Assembly (NCBI GenBank): GCA_009835325.1
Contig: VXWP01000086.1
Span: 1-52,757 of the forward strand
Origin: Gemmatimonadota bacterium
GTDB lineage: Bacteria; JAAXHH01
Direction of reading: 5' to 3'
Length of the DNA: 52,757 nucleotides
The notes under the pieces are model-generated. The model did not search any database. It saw only the letters and a list, made by a program, of their open reading frames with translations, and was not told the origin of the DNA. Below, piece after piece: positions 25,683 to 34,180 of the stretch; the stretch's first letter is position 1, and each line of letters begins with the position of its first letter. Both the position numbers and the translations under genes were made by a program.

Positions 25683-27080
25683 ATGGTAGCATTACCCCGT
25701 GTATCACTGGGGACGGACCCGTCGGCGAAAACCGCCGCCGGTACGTGGTGGAAGCAAACCGCGGCTCCGTTGATGTTTCTTTTGCTTGTATCGGGACTCA
25801 CCTTCGGACTCCTGGTCCACGAAGCGTCGGCGTCCAAGCAGAAACCCGCCGGCCCGCAGGAACAACCCATCGCGCTGGCCGGCGGGACGGTCCACACGGT
25901 AAGCGGCGGCGTCATCGAGGGCGCCACGGTGCTTTTCGAGTCCGGCGTCATTACCGGCATCGGGACCGACCTGGCCCTGCCTGACAACACCCGGGTGATC
26001 GATGTTACGGGAAAACATGTGTATCCCGGCCTGATCGCTGCGCCGACGACCCTTGGCCTCACCGAGATCGGCTCGGTGTGGGCGACCCATGACAATATCG
26101 AAACCGGGAACGTGACCCCCAGCGTCCGTGCGGTGACCGCCGTGAATCCCGACAGTGAATACTTCCCGGTCGCCCGGGCCAACGGGATCCTGACCGCCCT
26201 GACCATGCCGGGCGGGGGACTGATCTCCGGTCTTTCCGGGCTGATCGCGATGGATGGATGGACCACCGAGGGAATGACCCTTGTAGCGACAGTAGGGCTT
26301 CACGTTCGATGGCCATCCTACCGCGTTCGCGACATTCCCGGCCTGGGCGGCCGGGAGGACCAGATCAAGGATCGCAGAGCGGCCCTTACCCGGCTTCGCG
26401 ACGCCTTTCGTGAAGCCAGGGCGTACATGATTGCGAAGGAGGCCGAGCGCGGCGGCGGGCCTTTCCATCCCTCAGACCTCGGCTGGGAGTCCATGATCCC
26501 GGTGCTCAGGAAGGAACTGCCCGTTTTCATACACGCGTCTGAAGAAAAGCAGATCCACGCCGCGATCGACTGGGCGCTGGCCGAGGATCTAAGGATCGTC
26601 CTGGTCGGCGGCGCTGACGTCTGGCGTGTGGCGGACCGTTTGAAGGAGCACGATATCCCCGTGATCATCGGCGCCGTGCATTACCTGCCCGCCCGTCGTT
26701 GGGAGGCCTACGACGCGCCGTTTACCAACGCCCTGAAGCTGCATGAGGCCGGCCTGGCCTTCTGTATCGGTGAGGGCGGGGGCGCCTCAAACGTGCGGAA
26801 CCTCCCATACCACGCTGCCACCGCGGCGGCCTACGGCCTCCCGAAGGAAGAGGCGCTGAAGTCCGTCACCCTTTACCCTGCACGCATTCTCGGGGTGGAG
26901 GACCGGCTCGGTTCCCTGGAGACGGGCAAGGACGCCACACTGATCGTGACCGACGGGGATCCGCTCGAAATCATGACCCAGGTGGAACATGCCTTCATCC
27001 AGGGCCGGCCGGTCGATATCAGCAGCAAGCATACGGACCTGTACGACAAGTATCGGGAACGACTGGAGCAGGTGAAGTGA
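25683..27080 (+). CDS. Exported amidohydrolase-fold protein lacking the metal-binding HxH
   Basis: A 465-residue protein with an N-terminal membrane or signal segment (about residues 29-45, PLMFLLLVSGLTFGLLV) and an amidohydrolase scaffold: ALAGGTVHTVSGG, VIDVTGKHVYPGLI, later VFIHASEEKQI, LVGGADVW, and the closing LGSLETGKDATLIVTDGDPLE. Where the family has D-A-H-x-H it reads AAPTTLG, so two metal-binding histidines are absent; the remaining His residues do not make a normal site. It begins 39 bases after the tandem amidohydrolase and likely serves as its non-catalytic or differently catalytic partner, which is inference. Confidence 0.8.
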   Translation: MVALPRVSLGTDPSAKTAAGTWWKQTAAPLMFLLLVSGLTFGLLVHEASASKQKPAGPQEQPIALAGGTVHTVSGGVIEGATVLFESGVITGIGTDLALPDNTRVIDVTGKHVYPGLIAAPTTLGLTEIGSVWATHDNIETGNVTPSVRAVTAVNPDSEYFPVARANGILTALTMPGGGLISGLSGLIAMDGWTTEGMTLVATVGLHVRWPSYRVRDIPGLGGREDQIKDRRAALTRLRDAFREARAYMIAKEAERGGGPFHPSDLGWESMIPVLRKELPVFIHASEEKQIHAAIDWALAEDLRIVLVGGADVWRVADRLKEHDIPVIIGAVHYLPARRWEAYDAPFTNALKLHEAGLAFCIGEGGGASNVRNLPYHAATAAAYGLPKEEALKSVTLYPARILGVEDRLGSLETGKDATLIVTDGDPLEIMTQVEHAFIQGRPVDISSKHTDLYDKYRERLEQVK

Positions 27081-27109
27081 GATCCGGTCGCTGAATCCAG
27101 CACCACGAC

Positions 27110-28126
27110 ATGTCCTATTCCATTCTCCTGAGCGGTTGCGGCAGCGCGGGAATGTACGTGGCCCAGGTGGCCGAGCAAAGCGGGCGCGCGCGGGTGACCG
27201 CCCTATTCGACCCATCCGGGGAGCAGCTCGCGGCTACCCGGTCGCGCTACCCCGATGCGGTTACCGGCGACGATCTCGGATCGCTGATCGAGGATACGCG
27301 GCCGGACATCGTCGCCGTGGCCGGACCGGACCACCTGCACGCCGACCAGACGGTCCTGGCCCTGGAGCTCGGCGCTCACGCCCTGGTGGAGAAGCCGCTG
27401 GCCACGACCGTGGCCGACGCCCGGCGCATCATGGACGCCGCCGACCGGACCGGCCTGACCGTGATGACGGATCACACCATCCGGTACATGTATCCCTGGC
27501 GAGAGATGTCCCGCATTGCCCGTTCAGGAGAAATCGGCGACATTTTCTTCGTACAGGGCGACTACATCCACGACATGTGGTCCATCTACGAGCCCGGCGA
27601 GCGCAGACACACGCCGTGGCGGATCGACCGGCAGCACCCACAGAACATCCTGCTGGGCGGCGGCTGCCATCCCATCGACAACATCCTTTCCACGGTCGAC
27701 TCGCCCGTCGTGGAGGTCTTCGCCTGCAGCAGCAAGATGAGCGTGCCCGAGTTTCCCGCGGACGACTGCTATATCGTCATGCTGAAGTTTGAAAACGAGG
27801 TGCTCGGTAAGGTCTTTGTGTCCAGCGGCTGCTCCGGACACGGCATGGGCGGAGGCATGCTGGCCGTGTACGGCACCGAAGGAACGCTCTGGAACGGAAA
27901 GCTATACCGCAGGGGAGAGGAACCCGTGACACTGCCCAACGTCTCGGACGAGGCCGCCGTGGGCGGTCACGGTTGGGGCCGTTCCGTCATCGATTTCCTG
28001 GACACGCTCGACGGGCGCATCGAAAACCCGATTCCCGCCCGCATGGGCGCCCGCGTCGTGGCCGTCTGCGAGGCCGGGCTCGAATCCGTCCGCACCGGCC
28101 GGCCGCAAAAGCCGGAGTGGCCTTGA
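27110..28126 (+). CDS. Gfo/Idh/MocA-family oxidoreductase
   Basis: A 338-residue NAD(P)-dependent dehydrogenase. The Rossmann fold begins with SGCGSAGMYVAQVAE, a G-x-G-x-x-G/A variant. VAVAGPDHLHADQTVLALELG and EKPLA are hallmarks, the latter carrying the catalytic Lys. The C-terminal beta-sheet domain contains LLGGGCHPIDN with the active-site His. Family members oxidise or reduce sugars, inositols and related polyols in the cytoplasm. It starts 29 bases after the amidohydrolase genes and ends 22 bases before a convergent TIM-barrel isomerase, a frequent partner type. The substrate is unknown. Confidence 0.9.
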   Translation: MSYSILLSGCGSAGMYVAQVAEQSGRARVTALFDPSGEQLAATRSRYPDAVTGDDLGSLIEDTRPDIVAVAGPDHLHADQTVLALELGAHALVEKPLATTVADARRIMDAADRTGLTVMTDHTIRYMYPWREMSRIARSGEIGDIFFVQGDYIHDMWSIYEPGERRHTPWRIDRQHPQNILLGGGCHPIDNILSTVDSPVVEVFACSSKMSVPEFPADDCYIVMLKFENEVLGKVFVSSGCSGHGMGGGMLAVYGTEGTLWNGKLYRRGEEPVTLPNVSDEAAVGGHGWGRSVIDFLDTLDGRIENPIPARMGARVVAVCEAGLESVRTGRPQKPEWP

Positions 28127-28148
28127 GCCGTCCCACCGGCGCGGCGCG

Positions 28149-28946
28149 CTAGCCCGGCTTCAGTTCCCTTAAGAAGGCCATGCTCTTCTCCGCCGCTTCG
28201 CGCAGTCCGGCCTTCCTGTAGACCTTCACTGAAGCGAAATGGGGATACCCGACGCCTTCCAGGGCATCGAGGACGACCGCGAAGTCGATGCGGCCGGTAC
28301 CCGGCAGTCCGCCGTGGCTCTCGCAGAGATGAACGTGCCTGAGACGGGCGCCGCAGTCGTGGATGGGCTGTACGAGAGAGGTCTCCTCGATATTCATGTG
28401 GATGGTGTCGACCATGGGATGGAATGCGGTGGATCCGGTGTCCCGGATCAGGCGCAGGACTTCCCCGACGCTGTTGTTGAACCCCACCTGGAGGTGGTTT
28501 ACCGGTTCGATCACGATGTCGACCCCCCTGCCCTCGGCTTCCCGCCCCACCCGTTGCAGGCAGGAGACAATCCGCCCATGGGCGGCCTCCGGATCCGGTT
28601 CGTCGGAGCGCAAGCCCTGCAACAGGCCCACCACCAGGATGGCGCCGAACCGATCTGCGGTTTCGATATACTCCACAAGGCGCTCGACCGTTCGGTCGCG
28701 AATGGACGGGTCCGGGGCGCTGAGACAGAGGCCCTCCTCGTAGGCCGCGCCGGTGAGCAGCGAAACGACCGGCAGATCATGGGCGCGGGCGGCGTCCTCG
28801 ACATGGTCCAGCAGGCCGGCCAGTTCCGGGGTAAGGTTCAATTCCACGCCGTCATATCCGATGGAACGTATGAAACGGAAGGTGTCGTCTATGCTCCCAC
28901 CCCATCGGGACGGCGGATCGATCAGCATGAAACTGAGATGATTCAT
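28149..28946 (-). CDS. Sugar phosphate isomerase/epimerase (TIM barrel)
   Basis: A 265-residue xylose isomerase-like barrel. Blocks are FIRSIGYDGVELNLTPEL near the start, IVIEPVNH (metal Glu), MVDTIHMNIEE (Asp and His) and RHVHLCESHGGLPGTGRIDF. The last family ligand, usually Glu in a SxE strand, reads ASVKVYRK here, so Lys replaces it; metal binding or chemistry may differ from the other two barrels in the window. ATG 28946 was chosen over a TTG at 28955. The gene is divergent from the NhaC gene and convergent with a Gfo/Idh oxidoreductase. Confidence 0.85.
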   Translation of the reverse strand: MNHLSFMLIDPPSRWGGSIDDTFRFIRSIGYDGVELNLTPELAGLLDHVEDAARAHDLPVVSLLTGAAYEEGLCLSAPDPSIRDRTVERLVEYIETADRFGAILVVGLLQGLRSDEPDPEAAHGRIVSCLQRVGREAEGRGVDIVIEPVNHLQVGFNNSVGEVLRLIRDTGSTAFHPMVDTIHMNIEETSLVQPIHDCGARLRHVHLCESHGGLPGTGRIDFAVVLDALEGVGYPHFASVKVYRKAGLREAAEKSMAFLRELKPG

Positions 28947-29031
28947 GAAGCACAATATAGGTTGTTGCCTGTAGCGCCCGATAGATGTTTCTTAGTTGAG
29001 ATCCGATCCTATCTCGAATCCGGGAACCCCC

Positions 29032-30438
29032 ATGGAAACCGACCTCGGCATCCTTTCCATCGTGCCGCCGGCCCTTGCCATCGTACTGGCCTTCCTCACG
29101 CGGAACGCCGTGTATTCCCTGGCGGTGGCCTGCCTGGTGGGCGTACTGATCGCGGGCCAGGGCCCCCTGGGGTTTTCGCAGTTGATGATCGACGCGATCG
29201 GGAATACCAGTTTCTCCTGGGTGTTCCTGCTCGAGATCTGCATCGGGATCATGATCGCCTTCTTCATGCGCACCGGCGCCATCGAGGCTTTCACGCAGTT
29301 CGTGGCGTACCGAAAGCTGTCGCGCAAGGGCGTACAGCTCTGGACCTGGATGCTGGGCATGTTCGTTTTCTTCAGCGACTATTTCAGCCCGCTCTTCGTC
29401 GGGACCACGATGCGGAGCCTGGCCGACAAGGCGCGGATATCCCGGGAGAAACTGGCCTATATCGCAGACTCCACCTCCGCCCCGGTCATTGTCCTCCTGC
29501 CCTTCACGGGCTGGGCGATCTACATCTCGGGACTCACCATCGGCATGGGCCCCATCGCCGATGCCGGCGATGCGCTGAACGCGTTCATTCACTCCATTCC
29601 CTACAATATCTACGCCATTACGGCGGTCATTCTGGTCGGGTTGATCGCCGCCGGCGTGGTCCCGGAGTTCGGCCCCATGAGGAAAGCGGAACGCCGGGCC
29701 ATGGACGAAGGCAAGGTGCTGAGAGACGGCGCGGTCCCGCTCATCGGCCGGGAACTGACCGAGACCCCCGTGTTTCCGGATATCAAACCCCGCCTGTTCC
29801 TGAACTTCATCCTGCCCGTCATCCTGATCATCGTCATCGTACTGGGTTCCTTTGTGCTCACGGGATCCGCGAAGACGCTGGAGGCCTATCTCGCCGTCGT
29901 CATCTTCCTCGGCATATCGATCCGCATCCAGGGCATTCGGCTGAACGACATCATGGACACGGCGATGACGGGCATCAAGGGGATCATGCCGGCCATCATG
30001 ATCCTGGTTTTTGCCTACACGATCAACCAGTTGAGCAGAGACATGGGTACGGCCGACTACATGGTGTCCATTTCGAGGGATTTCCTCACCCCGTCCATGC
30101 TCCCCCTGGCCACCTACCTGCTGGCGGCCGTGATGGCCTTTTCCACCGGCACGTCCTGGGGCACCTTCGCCATCATGCTGCCGATCGCGGTGCCCGTGGC
30201 CCTGGTTTATTCCGGGGACGCGCTGACCGACATCGTATACGCGACCATTGCGGCCGTGGCCGGCGGCGGGGTCTTCGGCGACCACTGCTCTCCGCTTTCC
30301 GATACCTCGATTCTCGCTTCGACCGGCGCGGCATCGGATCATATCGATCACGTCAGGACCCAGATCCCCTATGCGATGATCGCCGCCGTGTTGACCGGCG
30401 TCGTATACCTCGTCATGGGGCTGACCGTATGGTCCTGA
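29032..30438 (+). CDS. NhaC-family Na+/H+ antiporter
   Basis: A 468-residue inner-membrane carrier with about twelve hydrophobic spans. NhaC-type features are a short N-terminus (METDLGILSIVPP), FFSDYFSPLFVGTTMRSLADKA, IADSTSAPV in the first half, FSTGTSWGTFAIMLPIA, and GGGVFGDHCSPLSDTSILAS, the ion-binding repeat of the family. It exchanges sodium or other cations for protons, or sodium for organic acids in some members. A TTG at 28996 would extend it by 12 residues; ATG 29032 starts directly at family sequence. It ends seven bases before the DUF6785-like gene, so the two transporters are probably co-transcribed. Confidence 0.88.
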   Translation: METDLGILSIVPPALAIVLAFLTRNAVYSLAVACLVGVLIAGQGPLGFSQLMIDAIGNTSFSWVFLLEICIGIMIAFFMRTGAIEAFTQFVAYRKLSRKGVQLWTWMLGMFVFFSDYFSPLFVGTTMRSLADKARISREKLAYIADSTSAPVIVLLPFTGWAIYISGLTIGMGPIADAGDALNAFIHSIPYNIYAITAVILVGLIAAGVVPEFGPMRKAERRAMDEGKVLRDGAVPLIGRELTETPVFPDIKPRLFLNFILPVILIIVIVLGSFVLTGSAKTLEAYLAVVIFLGISIRIQGIRLNDIMDTAMTGIKGIMPAIMILVFAYTINQLSRDMGTADYMVSISRDFLTPSMLPLATYLLAAVMAFSTGTSWGTFAIMLPIAVPVALVYSGDALTDIVYATIAAVAGGGVFGDHCSPLSDTSILASTGAASDHIDHVRTQIPYAMIAAVLTGVVYLVMGLTVWS

Positions 30439-30445
30439 CCGATTA

Positions 30446-32491
30446 ATGACATCGATCGCATCGGCCTTCCTCCAGCGCATCCGGTCCATCAGGGCGGTCC
30501 TCATCGGAGCCGCGCTTTCGATATTCATCGGTTTCACGGGGGAATACTCCGCCAACCAGATCGGCTACGAACCGGCGGCGACCCACCTTCCCCCGGTGTT
30601 CCTCGTTCCCTTTCTCTTCTGCGTGCTGCTGCCCAATGCCCTGGTCGCGCGGATCCGTCCCGCGTCGGCGCTCTCGTTCTACGAATTGATCATGGTTTTC
30701 GCCATGGGATGGATCGCTTCCACGGTACCCGACCAGGCCATGACGAAATACCTGCTCGTCGTGATCACCGCGCCGTTCTACTTCGCCTCGCCGGAAAACA
30801 GCTGGGAGACCATCTTCTTTCCCTATCTGCCCGAATGGCTGGTCCTCAGCGATCGGGCTGCGGCACGGGTTTTCTACGAAGGACTTCAGTCCGGCCAGTC
30901 GATTCCCTGGGGCGCTTGGCTGTCTCCCCTTTTCTGGTGGGGATCCTTCATCCTGATCCTGCTTTTCGTAGGTGCGTGCATCGTCGTCATGCTTCGCAAG
31001 CAGTGGGTCGAACACGAACGGCTTCAGTTCCCGCTGGGCGAAGTGGGCCTGCACCTGATCTCGCTGGGTGGCGGCAGAGGGAAGGGCGGTGGCATCGGCG
31101 AGGGCGGCAGAGAGGAGAGCAGTGGCATCGGCGAGGGCGGCAAACGCTGGATCCAGACCGGTGCCGCGGCCATGTCCCTGGTCATGATCTGGAACATCGT
31201 TTCTTTCTGGGGTGTATGGCCACCGGTCCCGATCATGGCCGTACACTCCCGGGTACTTTCCCTCGATCCCGCCTTTCCCGGGCTCATCTTCCGTATGAAC
31301 GTGTTCGTCTTCTGCCTGCTGATCTTCGTCAACCGGGACGTGCTGCTCAGCATGTGGCTGTTTCTCATCTTCTACATGCTCCAGGAGGGATCGCTCAACC
31401 TGCTCGGTGTCGGATCCACCACCGGTACCATCATCCACGGCGGCCTGGCCGGCATTCAGTCCATTGCCGGCCTGGTTACTTTCGTCCTCTTCGGCCTTTG
31501 GATGGCCCGCCGGCATCTCGGGGCCGTGTGGCGCCACGCCCTGGGCCGGCAAAGCGAACTGGACGACGCGGAAGAGCTGTTCTCCTACCGCACGGCGGTC
31601 TTCGGTTTCCTGTTAGGACTACTTTTCATCATCTGCTGGCTGTACGCCGCCGGCTTGTCCCTTCCGATCATGGCGCTTTTCATCATCCTGCTCTTCATCT
31701 TCTACATCGCCCTGGCCCGCGTCGTGGCGGAAACGGGCGTGGTGACGCTCGACCTGCCCATCAACAGCCACCAGTTCTCCATCGCCATCGTGGGGTCCGC
31801 GCAGATCGGCCGCGGCGACCTCACGGCCCTGGGCATGGCCAATGGGTTCGCGCGCAACTGGCGCACCTTCACCATGATCGGCACGTCCCACGTAGCCTGG
31901 CTCAAGTCCCGGTGGCGCCAGCACCGGCAAACCCCGGCCGATCCATTGCCGGATGCGCGGGGTCCCGGAAGCGGGATCGCTTCCGGGCACCTCTTCGCCG
32001 GCGTGGCGCTCGCGTTCTGCCTGAGTGCCGTGACCTCCATCGGCTACGTGATTTACGCCGGGAACACCTTCGGCGCCCAGAACCTGCGGACCGACCTCGG
32101 CACGGACCGGGGCATCCGGTTCTACGACCTGATCGTGACCTGGGTCAACAACGCCACGCAGATCAGCGACCTCGAAATCCTGTTTTTCGGCAGCGGGGTC
32201 GTGATCATGATCGTGCTCCTGGCCGGGCGGGTTCTCCTACCGTGGTGGCCGCTCCATCCCATCGGCATGGTGGTCGTCATGTCCGCCCCGGTACGGAACG
32301 CCTTCCTGACCATCTTCCTGGCCTGGCTGGTACAGGCTATCGTGTTCCGTATCGGCGGCCCGACGCTTTACCAGAAGGTTCGAAAGTTGTTTATTGGCAT
32401 ATTGCTCGCCTATCTCTTCTGGCAGTTGATTGCCATGGGAGTTGACCTGGCCTGGTTCCCGGACCGGCCTCATCGCTGGGAGTCCTACTGA
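30446..32491 (+). CDS. DUF6785/DUF6784-like polytopic membrane protein (second copy)
   Basis: A 681-residue multi-span membrane protein, paralogous to the one at 1734-3716. Shared blocks are APFYFASPEN, FVGACIVVMLRKQWVEHERL, LFGLWMARRHL, VVAETGVVTLDLP, FARNWRTFTMIGTSHVAWLK and LPWWPLHPIG. Unlike its paralogue it carries a Gly/Glu-rich insertion of about 28 residues (near 210-237, with GIGEGG twice) in the hydrophilic loop after the RKQWVEHERL block. The insertion comes from a 21-bp direct repeat at 31089-31142. It begins seven bases after the NhaC stop. An isomerase gene follows 17 bases on. OPT-like transport is the best guess; the substrate is unknown. Confidence 0.75.
   Translation: MTSIASAFLQRIRSIRAVLIGAALSIFIGFTGEYSANQIGYEPAATHLPPVFLVPFLFCVLLPNALVARIRPASALSFYELIMVFAMGWIASTVPDQAMTKYLLVVITAPFYFASPENSWETIFFPYLPEWLVLSDRAAARVFYEGLQSGQSIPWGAWLSPLFWWGSFILILLFVGACIVVMLRKQWVEHERLQFPLGEVGLHLISLGGGRGKGGGIGEGGREESSGIGEGGKRWIQTGAAAMSLVMIWNIVSFWGVWPPVPIMAVHSRVLSLDPAFPGLIFRMNVFVFCLLIFVNRDVLLSMWLFLIFYMLQEGSLNLLGVGSTTGTIIHGGLAGIQSIAGLVTFVLFGLWMARRHLGAVWRHALGRQSELDDAEELFSYRTAVFGFLLGLLFIICWLYAAGLSLPIMALFIILLFIFYIALARVVAETGVVTLDLPINSHQFSIAIVGSAQIGRGDLTALGMANGFARNWRTFTMIGTSHVAWLKSRWRQHRQTPADPLPDARGPGSGIASGHLFAGVALAFCLSAVTSIGYVIYAGNTFGAQNLRTDLGTDRGIRFYDLIVTWVNNATQISDLEILFFGSGVVIMIVLLAGRVLLPWWPLHPIGMVVVMSAPVRNAFLTIFLAWLVQAIVFRIGGPTLYQKVRKLFIGILLAYLFWQLIAMGVDLAWFPDRPHRWESY
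31089..31142. repeat. 21-bp direct repeat, 33-bp period, in the second DUF6785-like gene
   Basis: The same 21 bases, starting GTGGCATCGGCGAGGGC, occur at 31089-31109 and 31122-31142. The period is 33 bases, so the frame is kept and GIGEGG is encoded twice in a cytoplasmic or periplasmic loop. The first paralogue (1734-3716) lacks the insertion. Confidence 0.88.
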
Positions 32492-32508
32492 GAAAGGGGA
32501 TTTAACGC

Positions 32509-33327
32509 ATGCAGTTCATCATGTTCACCAAGCACCTCGAGGGTCTGACGCTGGCGGAAATCGCGCAGAAACTGAACAGCGTGGGCGTTTCCGGCGCCGA
32601 CCTGTGCGTGCGCGACGGATATCCGGTGAATCCAGGGAATATCGACCGGGCCCTGCCGGAAGCCGCGCGGGTGCTTTCGGAAGAAGGGCTTTCGATCCCG
32701 CTCGTGACCGCGCCGGGAGATTTCACCACGGCCACGCTGGATTACGCGGAGAGATACTACCAGGCCTGCGGGGAGAACGGCGTAAAACACATCAAGTTGG
32801 GGTACTGGCACTGGTCGCCGGGGTCGGACTACTGGACGGAACTGGACCGTGCGCGGAAGGAGCTGGAGGGATTTCACCGCCTATCCGAGAAAACTGGCGT
32901 CAAGACCGTCGTGCACAACCACTCGGGCCACTCCATGGGCCTGAACTCGTCCGCCGTCATGCACGTCGTGCAGGGATTCGACCCCCGCCACGTCGGCGTG
33001 TTCGCGGACGTGGGGCACCTGTCCATCTGCGGAGAGCCGATCGACATGGCCCTCGACATCGTCCGGGCGTACCTGTCGGTCATGTCCTTCAAGGACCTCG
33101 CACGGGTGCAGCGGGTCCACGACGGCGAACGTAGGTGGGAAGTCGACGTGGTGCGGCTGGGCACGGGTTTCGGGGACTGGAAGACAGTGCTGTCCACGCT
33201 GAAGGCCCAGGGGTTCGACGGACCCGTCAGCATGCACAGTGAATACGGGGGAGAACCCGTGGACACAGTCGTCGATCTGGCCCGGTCGGATCTGCGGTTC
33301 GTCCGGAACCTGATGGAACAGGTGTAG
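32509..33327 (+). CDS. Sugar phosphate isomerase/epimerase (TIM barrel)
   Basis: A 272-residue xylose isomerase-like barrel. Blocks are MFTKHLEGLTLAEIAQKL, GVSGADLCVRDGYPVNP, VVHNHSGHSMG, VGVFADVGHLSICGE, YLSVMSFKDLAR and PVSMHSEYGGEP with the terminal Glu ligand. The first metal-binding Glu of the classic set is replaced within VVHNHSG, where His may take over. AAAGGGGA upstream supports ATG 32509. It is 17 bases downstream of the DUF6785-like gene, mirroring the isomerase and DUF6785 pair at 836-3716. It ends two bases from the convergent M55 peptidase gene. Confidence 0.86.
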   Translation: MQFIMFTKHLEGLTLAEIAQKLNSVGVSGADLCVRDGYPVNPGNIDRALPEAARVLSEEGLSIPLVTAPGDFTTATLDYAERYYQACGENGVKHIKLGYWHWSPGSDYWTELDRARKELEGFHRLSEKTGVKTVVHNHSGHSMGLNSSAVMHVVQGFDPRHVGVFADVGHLSICGEPIDMALDIVRAYLSVMSFKDLARVQRVHDGERRWEVDVVRLGTGFGDWKTVLSTLKAQGFDGPVSMHSEYGGEPVDTVVDLARSDLRFVRNLMEQV

Positions 33328-33329
33328 GC

Positions 33330-34151
33330 CTACCAGTGCCAGATCTGGTTCCAGGCCTCCATCCAGTCCCGGCCGATGCTGACGACGGTCAGGTCGTCGG
33401 GAAAAGAAACTCCCGTCCGGCCCTTGTAATGCGCCGCGTTGTCAACGGTGTCGAGTTCGATGGTGATCTTCGTGGGCGCCGCCGGCACGTAGGGTTCGAT
33501 GGTCGGCCTGTCCGGCAGGTCCTGCAGCGCCTGCCGCGTGCCTTCCTCGATCATCCGCCGCGCGCGGACCGGGGGTATCTGCCGGGCCGAGTACCTGGAC
33601 AGGCCCCGTTTCACGGCCACGACCGGCAGGTCTTCTCCCAGCAGTTCCCGGGACTCCCGGCATACGGCCTCGTCACCGGTGACCAGCAGCACGGGACAGC
33701 CGTAGTGCCCGCAGAGGGCGGCGTTGATGCCGACTTCGCCCACCTCGTCGTCGTTGAACCGCAGGCTGCGCCAGCCCGTCGTCGAGATCGTATGGCACAT
33801 CACGCCGTCCGGCGTGTTCGCCCGGGCATGCATGCCGACGAAAACCGCGGCGTCGCAGCCAGTCTCGAACATCTCCGTATAACGCGACCAGGGATGCTTG
33901 GCCACCCACTCGCATCCTGGATCGAGCAACTCCGGCACCAGCGAATTGAAGGTCCAGTCGCCGCCCGCGCCGTGGCAGTCCACCACCACGATCTCCTTCG
34001 CGTCGGCGGCCCGGGCGCCCCGTACAGCGGCGTTGATCTCCTCCGTATACAGCCGCCGGCCTTCCTCATACATGGGCTTCCCGCCCGTGACCTGGTCCCA
34101 GGCCACGATGCCGCTGACGCCTTCCATGTCCGTCATGATCAGTATGCGCAT
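33330..34151 (-). CDS. M55-family metallopeptidase (D-aminopeptidase DppA-like)
   Basis: A 273-residue member of the DppA family of zinc D-aminopeptidases. Landmarks are MTDMEGVSGI at the N-terminus (metal Asp8 and Glu10), VVDCHGAGGDWTFN with the metal His, VFVGMHARANTPDGVM with the second His, GEVGINAALCGHYGCPVLLVTGD with Glu and Asp, and KRGLSRYSARQIPP with the conserved KxGL. Family enzymes release N-terminal D-amino acids from peptides, often together with dipeptide transport genes. GGAGAGGAA upstream supports ATG 34151. It lies 29 bases after mqnD and is probably the last gene of the minus-strand operon. Cytoplasmic. Confidence 0.9.
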   Translation of the reverse strand: MRILIMTDMEGVSGIVAWDQVTGGKPMYEEGRRLYTEEINAAVRGARAADAKEIVVVDCHGAGGDWTFNSLVPELLDPGCEWVAKHPWSRYTEMFETGCDAAVFVGMHARANTPDGVMCHTISTTGWRSLRFNDDEVGEVGINAALCGHYGCPVLLVTGDEAVCRESRELLGEDLPVVAVKRGLSRYSARQIPPVRARRMIEEGTRQALQDLPDRPTIEPYVPAAPTKITIELDTVDNAAHYKGRTGVSFPDDLTVVSIGRDWMEAWNQIWHW

Positions 34152-34180
34152 TTGATTCCTCTCCGTGCTGAGTGTGGCCG

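Noticed and set aside
28239-30446. Long plus-strand frame spanning the minus-strand isomerase and the NhaC gene
   Set aside because: It crosses two genes with strong motifs in other frames and shows no domain.
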